NCBI GenBank assembly: GCA_023260315.1
Contig: JALQVQ010000033.1
Span: 1 to 6,537 of the forward strand
DNA length: 6,537 bases
DNA from: Burkholderiaceae bacterium
Lineage (GTDB): Bacteria > Pseudomonadota > Gammaproteobacteria > Burkholderiales > Burkholderiaceae_C
Direction of reading: 5' to 3'
This document shows, piece after piece, positions 1-6,179 of this stretch. The stretch's first letter is position 1. Each line of letters starts with the position of its first letter. The translations under genes were made by a program, and so were the position numbers. The notes under the pieces were generated by a model. That model was given only the letters and a program-made list of their open reading frames with translations, did not search any database and was not told the DNA's origin.

Positions 1-94
1 CCTCATAATCACTCACGCCGCGCTCTGCCAATAACGCCTTGGCACGGGTACAGAACGGACAATAAGCGGTGGTAAAAATTTTGACTTTTGCCAT
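1..94 (-). CDS. grxC: Glutaredoxin 3 (N-terminal part, cut by window edge)
   Basis: Small cytoplasmic thiol-disulfide oxidoreductase that uses glutathione to reduce protein disulfides and mixed disulfides. Only the first 31 codons are in the window, reading leftward from the ATG at 94. They begin MAKVKIFTTAYCPFCTRAK, which is the first beta strand of a thioredoxin fold followed by the dithiol active site CPFC (Cys12, Cys15). This is the glutaredoxin signature for GrxC-type proteins, whose usual length is about 85 residues. The start codon lies 8 nt after the stop of the rhodanese gene, so the two are almost certainly co-transcribed. In Proteobacteria this pair is commonly followed by secB, which would lie outside the window. 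The identification rests on the active site and the neighbour, as the C-terminal half is not visible. Confidence 0.93.
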   Translation of the reverse strand, partial: MAKVKIFTTAYCPFCTRAKALLAERGVSDYE

Positions 95-102
95 GACCGT
101 GC

Positions 103-513
103 TTACGCCTTATCCAGCGGCAGGTTCGCTGTCCGCCAAGCGCTCAACCCGCCGGTCAAGGAAAACACCTTCTCGTATCCCAGCTTGCGGGCGGTTGCAA
201 CGGCACGCCCGGAGCGCGCACCCGTCGCACAAACCAAAACCAAGGGCAGCGATTTGTTTTTCACCTGGCCCGGTAAGTCATCGTTGAGGCGGTCGAGGGG
301 AATATTTTTGGCGCCTGCAATATGACCCGCACCGTATTCGTCAGCACTACAAACGTCGACGATCACGGCCTTTTCACGGTTCATGAGGCGAACCGCTTCG
401 TTGGCATTCACCCCGGCTTGTCCACCGCCACTCGTCAACGCAGGCCACAAAAGCATGGCGCCTGATGTAATCACAAGGGCGACGAGCGTCCAATTTTCAG
501 CAATAAAACTCAC
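103..513 (-). CDS. Membrane-anchored single-domain rhodanese (YibN-like)
   Basis: Rhodanese-fold sulfurtransferase of 136 aa tethered to the inner membrane. An N-terminal hydrophobic segment (about residues 8-27) is followed by a glycine-rich linker (28-34) and one rhodanese domain (about 36-135). The active-site loop starts at Cys95 and reads CATGARSG, matching the CxxxxR pattern with Arg100, so it should accept a persulfide. The conserved VIVDV and EYGAGHIAGAKNIP motifs are also present. The start is GTG at 513, supported by AAAGG seven nt upstream and by the anchor beginning at once. E. coli YibN has the same layout and also precedes grxC. The physiological sulfur acceptor is not evident. 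The pairing with a glutaredoxin and a SecB-type chaperone gene in relatives suggests envelope or redox proteostasis, which is inference. Confidence 0.92.
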   Translation of the reverse strand: MSFIAENWTLVALVITSGAMLLWPALTSGGGQAGVNANEAVRLMNREKAVIVDVCSADEYGAGHIAGAKNIPLDRLNDDLPGQVKNKSLPLVLVCATGARSGRAVATARKLGYEKVFSLTGGLSAWRTANLPLDKA

Positions 514-528
514 GGTGTAACCTTTCTA

Positions 529-544
529 AGAATCCCATGATTCT
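529..544. repeat. Perfect 6-bp inverted repeat in the divergent promoter region
   Basis: AGAATC (529-534) and GATTCT (539-544) form an inverted repeat with a 4-nt spacer. It overlaps both candidate -10 hexamers and sits just upstream of the rhodanese ribosome-binding site. Its position fits an operator for a dimeric regulator controlling one or both directions. I do not recognise the consensus, and a 6-bp dyad can occur by chance. Confidence 0.35.
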
Positions 545-558
545 AAAATGCTTATGTT

Positions 559-573
559 GGGTGTTTGGCACCC
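559..573. repeat. Short GC-rich inverted repeat upstream of gpmA
   Basis: GGGTG (559-563) and CACCC (569-573) can pair around a 5-nt loop. It lies between the candidate gpmA -10 (544-549) and the gpmA ribosome-binding site, so it would form near the 5' end of the leader RNA. It has no run of T after it, so it is not an intrinsic terminator. The significance is uncertain. Confidence 0.25.
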
Positions 574-606
574 CTCCTTAAACAAGCATCTATTTGAAGG
601 ACTCTC

Positions 607-1350
607 ATGTATCAACTGGTACTTATCCGCCACGGTGAATCCACTTGGAACCTTGAAAACCGCTTCACGGGCTGGACCGACGTCCCCCTGACGGAGACCG
701 GTATCGCCCAGGCCAAGGCAGCGGGCCAGCTTTTACGAGATGAGGGCTTTGATTTCGATATCGCATACACCAGCGTGCTGAAGCGGGCCACCCACACACT
801 CTGGCACTGCCTGGATAGCATGGACCGCACTTGGCTGCCCGTTGTGAACACGTGGCGCCTGAACGAACGCCACTACGGCGGCCTGCAGGGTCTTAACAAG
901 GCTGAAACGGCCAAAAAATACGGCGACGAACAGGTATTGGTGTGGCGCCGTAGCTTCGATACGCCACCACCCGCCCTGACCGCGGACGACCCACGTTGCG
1001 AGCGCTCGGACCGCCGTTACGCCAAACAAAGCCCCAACGAGATTCCCCTGACCGAATGTCTGAAGGATACCGTTGCCCGCGTGCTTCCTTTTTGGAACGA
1101 GTCCATGGCGCCCGCCATTAAAGCGGGTAAGCGCATTGTGGTCGCCGCCCACGGCAACAGTATTCGCGCCTTGGTGAAGTATCTCGATAATATTTCGGAT
1201 GATGAAATTGTCGGCGTGAACATCCCCAACGGGGCACCGCTGGTCTACACATTGGACGCCAATCTGAGGCCATTGAACAAGCGCTACCTCGGCGACGCGA
1301 AGGCGGTTGAAGCCGCCGCCGCCGCGGTCGCCAGCCAAGGCAAAGCCTAA
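607..1350 (+). CDS. gpmA: 2,3-bisphosphoglycerate-dependent phosphoglycerate mutase
   Basis: Cytoplasmic glycolytic and gluconeogenic enzyme that interconverts 3- and 2-phosphoglycerate through a phosphohistidine intermediate. At 247 aa it has the usual length of the dPGM family. The phosphohistidine motif LIRHGES starts at residue 6, with Arg8 and His9 (the phosphorylated histidine). Further active-site residues are visible: Arg60 in LKRATHT, Glu87 in [10 protein letters not shown], and His182 in AAHGNSIRA. The [14 protein letters not shown] segment (17-30) is characteristic of GpmA. The C-terminus ends in an alanine-rich tail (about 231-247), encoded partly by a (GCC)4 run at 1312-1323, beyond the conserved core. 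The ATG at 607 is preceded by GAAGG six nt upstream. It is first of three rightward genes, with a 69-bp gap to ctpA. The cofactor-independent enzyme GpmI often holds this position in gammaproteobacteria. Confidence 0.97.
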   Translation: MYQLVLIRHGESTWNLENRFTGWTDVPLTETGIAQAKAAGQLLRDEGFDFDIAYTSVLKRATHTLWHCLDSMDRTWLPVVNTWRLNERHYGGLQGLNKAETAKKYGDEQVLVWRRSFDTPPPALTADDPRCERSDRRYAKQSPNEIPLTECLKDTVARVLPFWNESMAPAIKAGKRIVVAAHGNSIRALVKYLDNISDDEIVGVNIPNGAPLVYTLDANLRPLNKRYLGDAKAVEAAAAAVASQGKA

Positions 1351-1384
1351 TCCCGCGAGCACCTGATTGGTATGACGTGCGGTG

Positions 1385-1390
1385 TATAGT
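1385..1390 (+). promoter_or_regulatory. Possible -10 element of an internal ctpA promoter
   Basis: TATAGT matches the sigma-70 -10 consensus at five of six positions and lies 30 bp before the ctpA start, in the 69-bp gap after gpmA. The best -35 at a normal distance is CTGATT (1363-1368, 16-bp spacer), which matches only three positions. An internal promoter is plausible because this is the longest gap in the operon. Confidence 0.3.
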
Positions 1391-1407
1391 GAGGCGAATC
1401 TTAGATT

Positions 1408-1418
1408 GAGGAAACCTC
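1408..1418 (+). promoter_or_regulatory. ctpA ribosome-binding site inside a mini-hairpin
   Basis: GAGG (1408-1411) is the Shine-Dalgarno sequence, eight nt before the ATG at 1420. It can pair with CCTC (1415-1418) across an AAA loop. A four-base-pair stem is weak, but it would partly mask the ribosome-binding site. The site decides the start; the hairpin effect is only a possibility. Confidence 0.5.
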
Positions 1419-1419
1419 G

Positions 1420-2865
1420 ATGGGTCAAAAGCTAAAAATTGCAGGATGGCTGGCAGTGGGCGCCCTTACGGGTGCTTTGGCGACGGTGCAAATTCAAGCG
1501 GTCGCACGAAATGCCATCGCACCGCTGCCGCTCGAAGAATTGCAGCAGTTGGCCGCTGTTTTCAGCATGATCAAGTCGGATTACGTTGAACCCGTCGACG
1601 AAAAGAAGCTCATCACCGATGCCATCTCAGGCATGGTGACCGCACTAGACCCCCACTCAGCCTATTACGACAAGAAGGCGTGGAAGGAATTCCGCGAGGG
1701 AACTTCGGGGTCATTTGTCGGTGTTGGTATCGAGATCACCATGGAAGACGGGTTGGTGAAAGTGGTGTCGCCAATTGAGGACTCCCCAGCCGCTGCAGCC
1801 GGCCTTCGGACCAACGACTTGATCGCTCGCATCGATAACACGGCGGTAAAGGGCCTGACCATCACTGAGGCCGTCAAGCTGATGCGCGGTGAGCCAGGGA
1901 CGCAGGTGCGTTTGCAAATCTTGCGTCGCGAAGAAAATCGCACATTCACGGTCACGATCACCCGCGCCCGAATCATCACCCAAAGCGTTAAGAGCAAGGT
2001 GTTGGACGGCGGTTATGGCTGGCTACGCATTTCACAATTCCAAGACCGAACGGTGACCGACTTCACCAGCAAGCTGGCGGATATTGCGAAACAAGAGCCC
2101 CAACTGAAGGGTTTGGTGCTCGACCTGCGCAACGATCCCGGTGGCCTATTGGATGCAGCCGTGGCAGTGTCTGCGGCGTTCTTGCCAGCCGACAGTGACA
2201 TCGTCTCCACCAACGGACAACTCGAAGAGAGCCGCTATGTTTACAAGGCCAACCCGCGCTACTATTGGCGCCGGACGGGTACCGACCCATTGGCCAAATT
2301 GGAGGCGGACACCAAAGGTTTGTACAAACGGATCCCCATCGTGGTTTTGGTGAATGAGGGATCGGCATCTGCGAGCGAAATCGTGGCCGGCGCGTTGCAA
2401 GACTACAAGCGCGCGACCATCATGGGTAACCAGACTTTCGGCAAAGGATCGGTACAGACCGTGCGTGCGTTGGGCCCCGATACAGGCCTAAAAATCACCA
2501 CGGCCCGCTACTACACGCCAAGCGGTAAATCGATTCAGGCCAAAGGTATCGTGCCCGATATGCTGGTTGACGAAACGCCCGATGGCAACCTGTTTGCTGC
2601 ACTCTCAACACGGGAGGCAGATCTCGAAAAACACTTGGAGAATGGCAAAGAAGCGTCCGCTGACGAAATCGCAAAGCGGGATGCTGCACGCGAAGCCGCA
2701 CGCCTGAAGTTGGAGGAAGAACAACGCAAGAATCCCGGTAAGCGATTGCTACCTGAGTACGGCAGCGCCGAGGACTTCCGCTTGGTACAGGCGCTGAATC
2801 ACCTGAAGGGACAACCCGTTGTGCTGAGCAAGACGCTCAAGGCGCGCGATATCAGCGCGCAATAA
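1420..2865 (+). CDS. ctpA: Carboxy-terminal processing protease, S41 family with PDZ domain
   Basis: Serine protease of 481 aa that cleaves periplasmic or envelope proteins near their C-termini. A hydrophobic N-terminal segment (about 7-28) acts as signal peptide or anchor. A helical prodomain-like region (about 35-90) follows, with the DPHSAYY motif at 77-83. A PDZ domain covers about 97-180 (GSFVGVGIEI, then EDSPAAAAGLRTNDLI), and the S41 core about 190-385. The Ser/Lys dyad is intact: Ser317 in GSASASE and Lys342 in TFGKGSVQ, with Gln346 four residues on. The 25-residue Ser-Lys spacing equals that in E. coli Prc. A charged helical tail (about 395-445) precedes the end, which is usual for this proteobacterial subgroup. 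It is second in the gpmA operon, and the next gene follows after 11 nt. In some gammaproteobacteria the equivalent gene lies next to envC, which is absent here. Substrates cannot be told from sequence. Confidence 0.95.
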   Translation: MGQKLKIAGWLAVGALTGALATVQIQAVARNAIAPLPLEELQQLAAVFSMIKSDYVEPVDEKKLITDAISGMVTALDPHSAYYDKKAWKEFREGTSGSFVGVGIEITMEDGLVKVVSPIEDSPAAAAGLRTNDLIARIDNTAVKGLTITEAVKLMRGEPGTQVRLQILRREENRTFTVTITRARIITQSVKSKVLDGGYGWLRISQFQDRTVTDFTSKLADIAKQEPQLKGLVLDLRNDPGGLLDAAVAVSAAFLPADSDIVSTNGQLEESRYVYKANPRYYWRRTGTDPLAKLEADTKGLYKRIPIVVLVNEGSASASEIVAGALQDYKRATIMGNQTFGKGSVQTVRALGPDTGLKITTARYYTPSGKSIQAKGIVPDMLVDETPDGNLFAALSTREADLEKHLENGKEASADEIAKRDAAREAARLKLEEEQRKNPGKRLLPEYGSAEDFRLVQALNHLKGQPVVLSKTLKARDISAQ

Positions 2866-2876
2866 GTGCCAACTGG

Positions 2877-3638
2877 ATGAACGATCAGCAGCTCCTTCGG
2901 TATGCCCGGCACCTGTTGTTGGATGCCGTATCGATTGATGGTCAAAGTCGCCTGCTGAACGCACGCGCGCTGATCATCGGCGCCGGTGGCCTCGGCAGCC
3001 CGGTCGCGCTCTATCTCGCCAGCGCGGGTGTCGGCCGCATCACCATCGTCGATGACGATACCGTTGACCTGACCAATCTCCAACGGCAAATCGCGCACAC
3101 CAATGCGCGTGTGGGCATGGCCAAGGTGGCATCGGCCAAAATCGCGATGGCCGATATCAACCCGGACATTGAGGTCAGCGCCCACCAACTGCGGGCCGAC
3201 GATGCGTGGCTGGCCGCGCAAGTGCCGCTGCATGATGTCGTGATCGACTGCACGGATAACTTTAAAACCAGACACCGCATCAATGCGGCCTGTGTGGCCG
3301 CCAGAAAGCCACTGGTCTTCGGTGCCGCAATTCAAATGGCAGGGCAACTCAGCGTCTTTGATACGCGGATCGATACCGCGCCCTGCTATGCCTGTCTGTT
3401 CCCCGCCGATCAAATGCCCGAAGAGGTGAGCTGCGCGAGTATGGGCGTTTTTGCACCGCTGGTCGGCATCGTGGGCAGCTTGCAAGCCAGCGAGGCGATC
3501 CAGGTTCTACTGGGGCGGTCCGAACTGGTCGGTCAACTGCTTATGGTGCAGGCACAAGGCAGTGAGTTCCACCGCATGGGGTTGAGCCGTAACCCCGCCT
3601 GTCCCGTCTGCGGCAACCGACACACATCAGCGCTTTGA
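2877..3638 (+). CDS. moeB: E1-like sulfur-carrier adenylyltransferase, MoeB/ThiF type
   Basis: Cytoplasmic enzyme of 253 aa that adenylates the C-terminal glycine of a ubiquitin-like sulfur carrier (MoaD for molybdopterin, ThiS for thiamine) so it can be thiolated. The Rossmann nucleotide motif GAGGLGS is at 35-41. NLQRQ (67-71) carries the conserved Arg70, and DCTDN (124-128) the ATP/Mg-binding aspartate. Two CxxC pairs (Cys170/Cys173 and Cys242/Cys245) make the structural zinc site. Cys186 lies in the crossover-loop position, where ThiF has its catalytic cysteine. The SASMG-type segment followed by APLVGIVGSLQASEAI resembles MoeB more than ThiF, while the opening RYARHLLLDAVSIDGQ resembles ThiF. 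The symbol is therefore a best guess, and HesA/MoeB/ThiF family is the safe name. No carrier-protein gene is adjacent. It follows ctpA by 11 nt with a poor ribosome-binding site, suggesting coupled translation. Its last 12 bp overlap the convergent nuclease gene. Confidence 0.88.
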   Translation: MNDQQLLRYARHLLLDAVSIDGQSRLLNARALIIGAGGLGSPVALYLASAGVGRITIVDDDTVDLTNLQRQIAHTNARVGMAKVASAKIAMADINPDIEVSAHQLRADDAWLAAQVPLHDVVIDCTDNFKTRHRINAACVAARKPLVFGAAIQMAGQLSVFDTRIDTAPCYACLFPADQMPEEVSCASMGVFAPLVGIVGSLQASEAIQVLLGRSELVGQLLMVQAQGSEFHRMGLSRNPACPVCGNRHTSAL

Positions 3639-4202
3639 ACAGGGGCCGTTAAGCCGCCTGAACTGTGAGGGACGAAGGGCACGATCATCGACGAACAGGC
3701 CTAAACGTCCTGCCCTTGCGCGCGCCTCCTCACCCGCATAAGGACCGGGGTCGCCTTTGTATTGATACGACCATGCATGGCCACTCATCACCATCCAAGC
3801 CCCCACCTCCGACTGTGTCTGCACATCGTGTAAGCGCGCCAACCAGCGACCGTAGACGTCTTGTGACAACCACATGACATCAACGGTTCGTCCCTCAATT
3901 TTTTGACGCAGTGCCGTCGTGGCGGCCACACCGTGGCTTTGGCAACTTTCAGGGGCATCAATACCGTGGATACGGATCCGCCAATACGGCTTATCCGCTG
4001 TTTGATTGACCGGCTTCACCCACACCGTATCGCCATCAACCACGCGCGTCACTTCGGCCTGATTAAAAGACGGGGCAGGCTCTTTGGGGGCGACCCGCTT
4101 CGCCCCAATTGCGCCGCCGGCGAACAGCAGCAAGAGCGTCAAGAATACGGCTGAGCGCCACCGATTAAGCCGTAACAATCCATCCCTCCAATGGGTCGAC
4201 AT
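3627..4202 (-). CDS. Exported SNase-like (thermonuclease family) nuclease
   Basis: Calcium-dependent type phosphodiesterase related to staphylococcal nuclease, 191 aa, probably exported. A signal peptide is clear: basic residues at 6-16, a hydrophobic core (about 18-32) and an AIGA-K cleavage-like site near 34. The SNase domain spans about 48-185. All the catalytic residues line up with the staphylococcal enzyme: Asp58 (Asp21) in DGDTV, Arg77 (Arg35), Asp82 (Asp40) and Glu85 (Glu43) in RIHGIDAPES, and Arg119 (Arg87) in YGRWLAR. It should therefore be active on DNA or RNA in the periplasm or outside the cell, which is inference from the family. The ATG at 4202 lies inside the end of the DUF429 gene (38-bp overlap) with no clear ribosome-binding site, so translation is probably coupled. 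It is the last gene of the leftward set and overlaps the stop region of the E1-like gene. Confidence 0.92.
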   Translation of the reverse strand: MSTHWRDGLLRLNRWRSAVFLTLLLLFAGGAIGAKRVAPKEPAPSFNQAEVTRVVDGDTVWVKPVNQTADKPYWRIRIHGIDAPESCQSHGVAATTALRQKIEGRTVDVMWLSQDVYGRWLARLHDVQTQSEVGAWMVMSGHAWSYQYKGDPGPYAGEEARARAGRLGLFVDDRALRPSQFRRLNGPCSKR

Positions 4203-4998
4203 GATCGGGCAGGCCGAAACAGGGATGACCGTTGTGTTGTTGCGCCAGCGCCCATGCGGCCTGCATCAAACACAACACAGCATCCAAGGCGTCGCCCTTG
4301 CCGTCATGGGTAATGGCATCACGCTGGGCATGGGTCAGGCGTAAGCGCAAATTAAGGCGACTGGTACCGGCCTCCAGAACCGTAATGATGTCCTTACGCG
4401 CCAGCAACCGCTCGGCATCTTGCTTGGCGACGTCATCACTTTTGTAGGATCGCTTGCCAATGGCCTCCCTTGCAAGCAACCCCGGATAAGCCTCAAGCGC
4501 CACGCGATTTGTCCAGCCATGGCTGGGTTGAATCCCAGGAAAACAGGCGCCGACGCCTCTCAGCAGCGGGATACCCGCGTGAAGCATAAAGGCCACCGGC
4601 GGATTGACCCACTTCATGGAGGGGCTCGAACCTGCGGGGGTATCCGTTTGTCGGTGTGCAAACTTACCCCCCACGGGCCGCGCATTACAAAACCCCGCAA
4701 AAGCGTCACGAATCTCGGCTCGCGTCAGCCCCGCGTAGTGGCTCATCAGTGCGGACCATTCTGTTGGCCAGCGCAGGGTCTCAACCAATTCGCGTGGTAG
4801 GCCAAACGGCAAGTCGAAACCACCGACCCAGCGCTCACGCGACGCCCACGCCTGCGCGGTCAAGGGCAACGTGGGGCAGGCTTCGAGTCGTTCTAGCGAG
4901 ACAACAGAACCGCGCAAACCGCCCCACGCCAAGATGTTGGGCTTGCGACGACTCGGTGCACTCGAAAAATCACAACCCAGTAACGGGGTGTCTGTCAC
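4165..4998 (-). CDS. DUF429 family protein, predicted RNase H-like fold
   Basis: Protein of 277 aa that I place in DUF429, a family of unknown function predicted to have an RNase H-like nuclease fold. Acidic residues sit where that fold would use them: Asp10 in LLGCDFSSAP, Asp62 in GGFDLPFGLP, Glu169 in LEAYPG, and Asp236/Asp239 in GDALDAVLCLMQAAWA. The first strand, the GFDLPFG segment and the GDALDA helix are family hallmarks. No signal peptide or membrane segment is seen, so it should be cytoplasmic. The start is GTG at 4998, 15 nt beyond the stop of the BLUF gene and without a strong ribosome-binding site. It overlaps the following nuclease gene by 38 bp. A role in nucleic acid metabolism is a fold-based guess only; no substrate is known to me. 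Confidence 0.75.
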   Translation of the reverse strand: MTDTPLLGCDFSSAPSRRKPNILAWGGLRGSVVSLERLEACPTLPLTAQAWASRERWVGGFDLPFGLPRELVETLRWPTEWSALMSHYAGLTRAEIRDAFAGFCNARPVGGKFAHRQTDTPAGSSPSMKWVNPPVAFMLHAGIPLLRGVGACFPGIQPSHGWTNRVALEAYPGLLAREAIGKRSYKSDDVAKQDAERLLARKDIITVLEAGTSRLNLRLRLTHAQRDAITHDGKGDALDAVLCLMQAAWALAQQHNGHPCFGLPDHVDPLEGWIVTA

Positions 4999-5013
4999 TG
5001 GCGCAGAGGAATG

Positions 5014-5439
5014 TCAGGCCCGACCGATGATCGAGGCTGTCGCCATCAACTCTTCCAGCAATGCCAAAGAAACATCACCAGACACAGAGTAGGGATCAAA
5101 CTCTGGCTTCTCTGAGTACTTCAGCACGATCGATGTGTTGAGCTTAGACAGGTTGACCTGTCCCATGGTCCATCCACCGAAGCGGCGTTCGCGAATCTCT
5201 TCGTAGTGCAACAACACCACATCTTTGTGCCGCTTGTCATGGCTGATGTGGTTATAGAGATTGTTGACGGCCGTGCGCCCGCCCTCGATGGCTTGTAAAA
5301 AGATATCCCCGCCATAGCAAAGAATGCCCGTGATGCCATTGCTCAGGTTGTGGCTACGCGAGGCATCCAAAATTGACTCAATGGCGCGCTTCGCGTCTTG
5401 ATCGACAGCGCGGCTAACGTAAAGCAAGCGAACCAACAT
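5014..5439 (-). CDS. BLUF-domain blue-light sensor protein (short, PixD/BlrB-like)
   Basis: Stand-alone BLUF protein of 141 aa that should bind FAD and respond to blue light by rearranging hydrogen bonds around the flavin. The domain fills about residues 2-95. The photochemical set matches AppA with identical spacing: Tyr7 (AppA Tyr21), Asn31 (Asn45), Gln49 (Gln63), Trp90 (Trp104) and Met92 (Met106). The family motifs GITGILCYGG (35-44) and FLQAIEG (47-53) are present. The C-terminal 45 residues form a helical cap with no enzymatic output domain, as in short BLUF proteins that act through a partner. The ATG at 5439 lies 3 nt after the folE stop, with AAAGG inside the end of folE, so co-expression with folE is very likely. 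Its partner is unknown. FolE itself or the downstream proteins are candidates by context only. Confidence 0.95.
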   Translation of the reverse strand: MLVRLLYVSRAVDQDAKRAIESILDASRSHNLSNGITGILCYGGDIFLQAIEGGRTAVNNLYNHISHDKRHKDVVLLHYEEIRERRFGGWTMGQVNLSKLNTSIVLKYSEKPEFDPYSVSGDVSLALLEELMATASIIGRA

Positions 5440-5442
5440 GGT

Positions 5443-6150
5443 TTAGACCTTTCGGGGGATAAGCGACAAAAATTCACGGCGCAAGTTGATGTCTTTCAAA
5501 AAGACTCCCCGCATCACCGAGTTGATCATCTTGCTGTCCAAATCTTTCACACCACGCCAGCCCATACAGAAATGGCTCGCCTCCATCACGATGGCCAAAC
5601 CGTCGGGCTGCGTTTTCTCTTGAATAAGGTCAGCCAATTGCACGACTGCCTCTTCCTGAATTTGGGGACGCCCCATGATCCATTCAGCAAGCCGCGCGTA
5701 CTTGCTGAGACCGATCACGTTGGTGTGCTCGTTTGGCATCACACCGATGTACACCTCGCCGATGACGGGGCAAAAGTGATGGCTGCATGCGCTGCGCACT
5801 TTGATCGGACCGACAATCATCAACTCGTTCAAGTGCTCAGCATTCGGGAATTCAGTCACGGCCGGTGCAGGCACGTAGCGCCCTTTGAAGACCTCTTGCA
5901 GGTACATCTTGGCGACGCGACGAGCCGTATCCGCCGTGTTGTGATCGTTCTCGGTATCAATCACCATGCTATCCAACACGCCACGCATCTTGCCAGCGAC
6001 TTCCTCAAGGAGGGCATCCAACTCGCCGGGCTCAATCGCATCGGCGATGTTGTCATTCGAATGGAAGCGCATGCGGTTCGCCTTGAGGCGCTCTCGGATC
6101 TTGACTGATACCGGAACGCCCTCGTCGGGATACTCGTTGGGTTGGCTCAT
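5443..6150 (-). CDS. folE: GTP cyclohydrolase I (zinc-dependent, type IA)
   Basis: Converts GTP to 7,8-dihydroneopterin triphosphate plus formate, the first step of folate and other pterin synthesis. It forms cytoplasmic homodecamers in known family members. From the ATG at 6150 it has 235 aa, with a divergent N-terminus of about 45 residues before the conserved core. The zinc ligands Cys122 (in SACSHHF), His125 and Cys195 (in SHFCMGWRG) and the catalytic His124 and His193 are all present, which marks the zinc-dependent class. GLSKYARL (147-154), RPQIQEE (161-167) and the C-terminal RREFLSLI (224-231) are further family motifs. An in-frame TTG at 6183 would add 11 residues, but the ATG has an AGAGAG ribosome-binding site about eight nt upstream and fits better. 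It heads the leftward set folE-BLUF-DUF429-nuclease. Immediately upstream the sequence looks phage-derived. Confidence 0.96.
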   Translation of the reverse strand: MSQPNEYPDEGVPVSVKIRERLKANRMRFHSNDNIADAIEPGELDALLEEVAGKMRGVLDSMVIDTENDHNTADTARRVAKMYLQEVFKGRYVPAPAVTEFPNAEHLNELMIVGPIKVRSACSHHFCPVIGEVYIGVMPNEHTNVIGLSKYARLAEWIMGRPQIQEEAVVQLADLIQEKTQPDGLAIVMEASHFCMGWRGVKDLDSKMINSVMRGVFLKDINLRREFLSLIPRKV

Positions 6151-6179
6151 ATGGGAAGCTCTCTTTTGAGGCGAATTAA

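Larger units (their letters stand above)
514..606. promoter_or_regulatory. Divergent promoter region between rhodanese-grxC and gpmA-ctpA-moeB
   Basis: This 93-bp stretch must hold the promoters for both directions. Back-to-back -10-like hexamers are visible: TAAAAT at 544-549 for the rightward genes and TAGAAT on the minus strand (540-545) for the leftward genes. Neither has a convincing -35 box at 16-18 bp. The gpmA ribosome-binding site is GAAGG at 596-600, six nt before its ATG. The rhodanese site is AAAGG on the minus strand (about 521-525), seven nt before its GTG. That the region is regulatory is certain from the gene layout; the exact hexamers are weak calls. Confidence 0.55.

Noticed and set aside
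1312..1326. GCC trinucleotide run at the gpmA 3' end as a variable repeat
   Set aside because: Four units encoding an alanine-rich tail are common in GC-rich genes. Nothing suggests phase variation.
733..1428. Long open frame of about 231 codons on the minus strand opposite gpmA
   Set aside because: It lies antisense over a gene with a full catalytic set, shows no recognisable motif, and arises from the GC-rich codon bias of gpmA.
2799..3485. Open frame of about 228 codons on the minus strand opposite the E1-like gene
   Set aside because: It is rich in His, Arg and Asp as expected for an antisense shadow, crosses the ctpA end, and has no family features.
5398..6108. Open frame of about 236 codons on the plus strand opposite folE
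   Set aside because: folE has all zinc and catalytic residues on the minus strand. The plus-strand product is His-rich with no motif, typical of a shadow frame.
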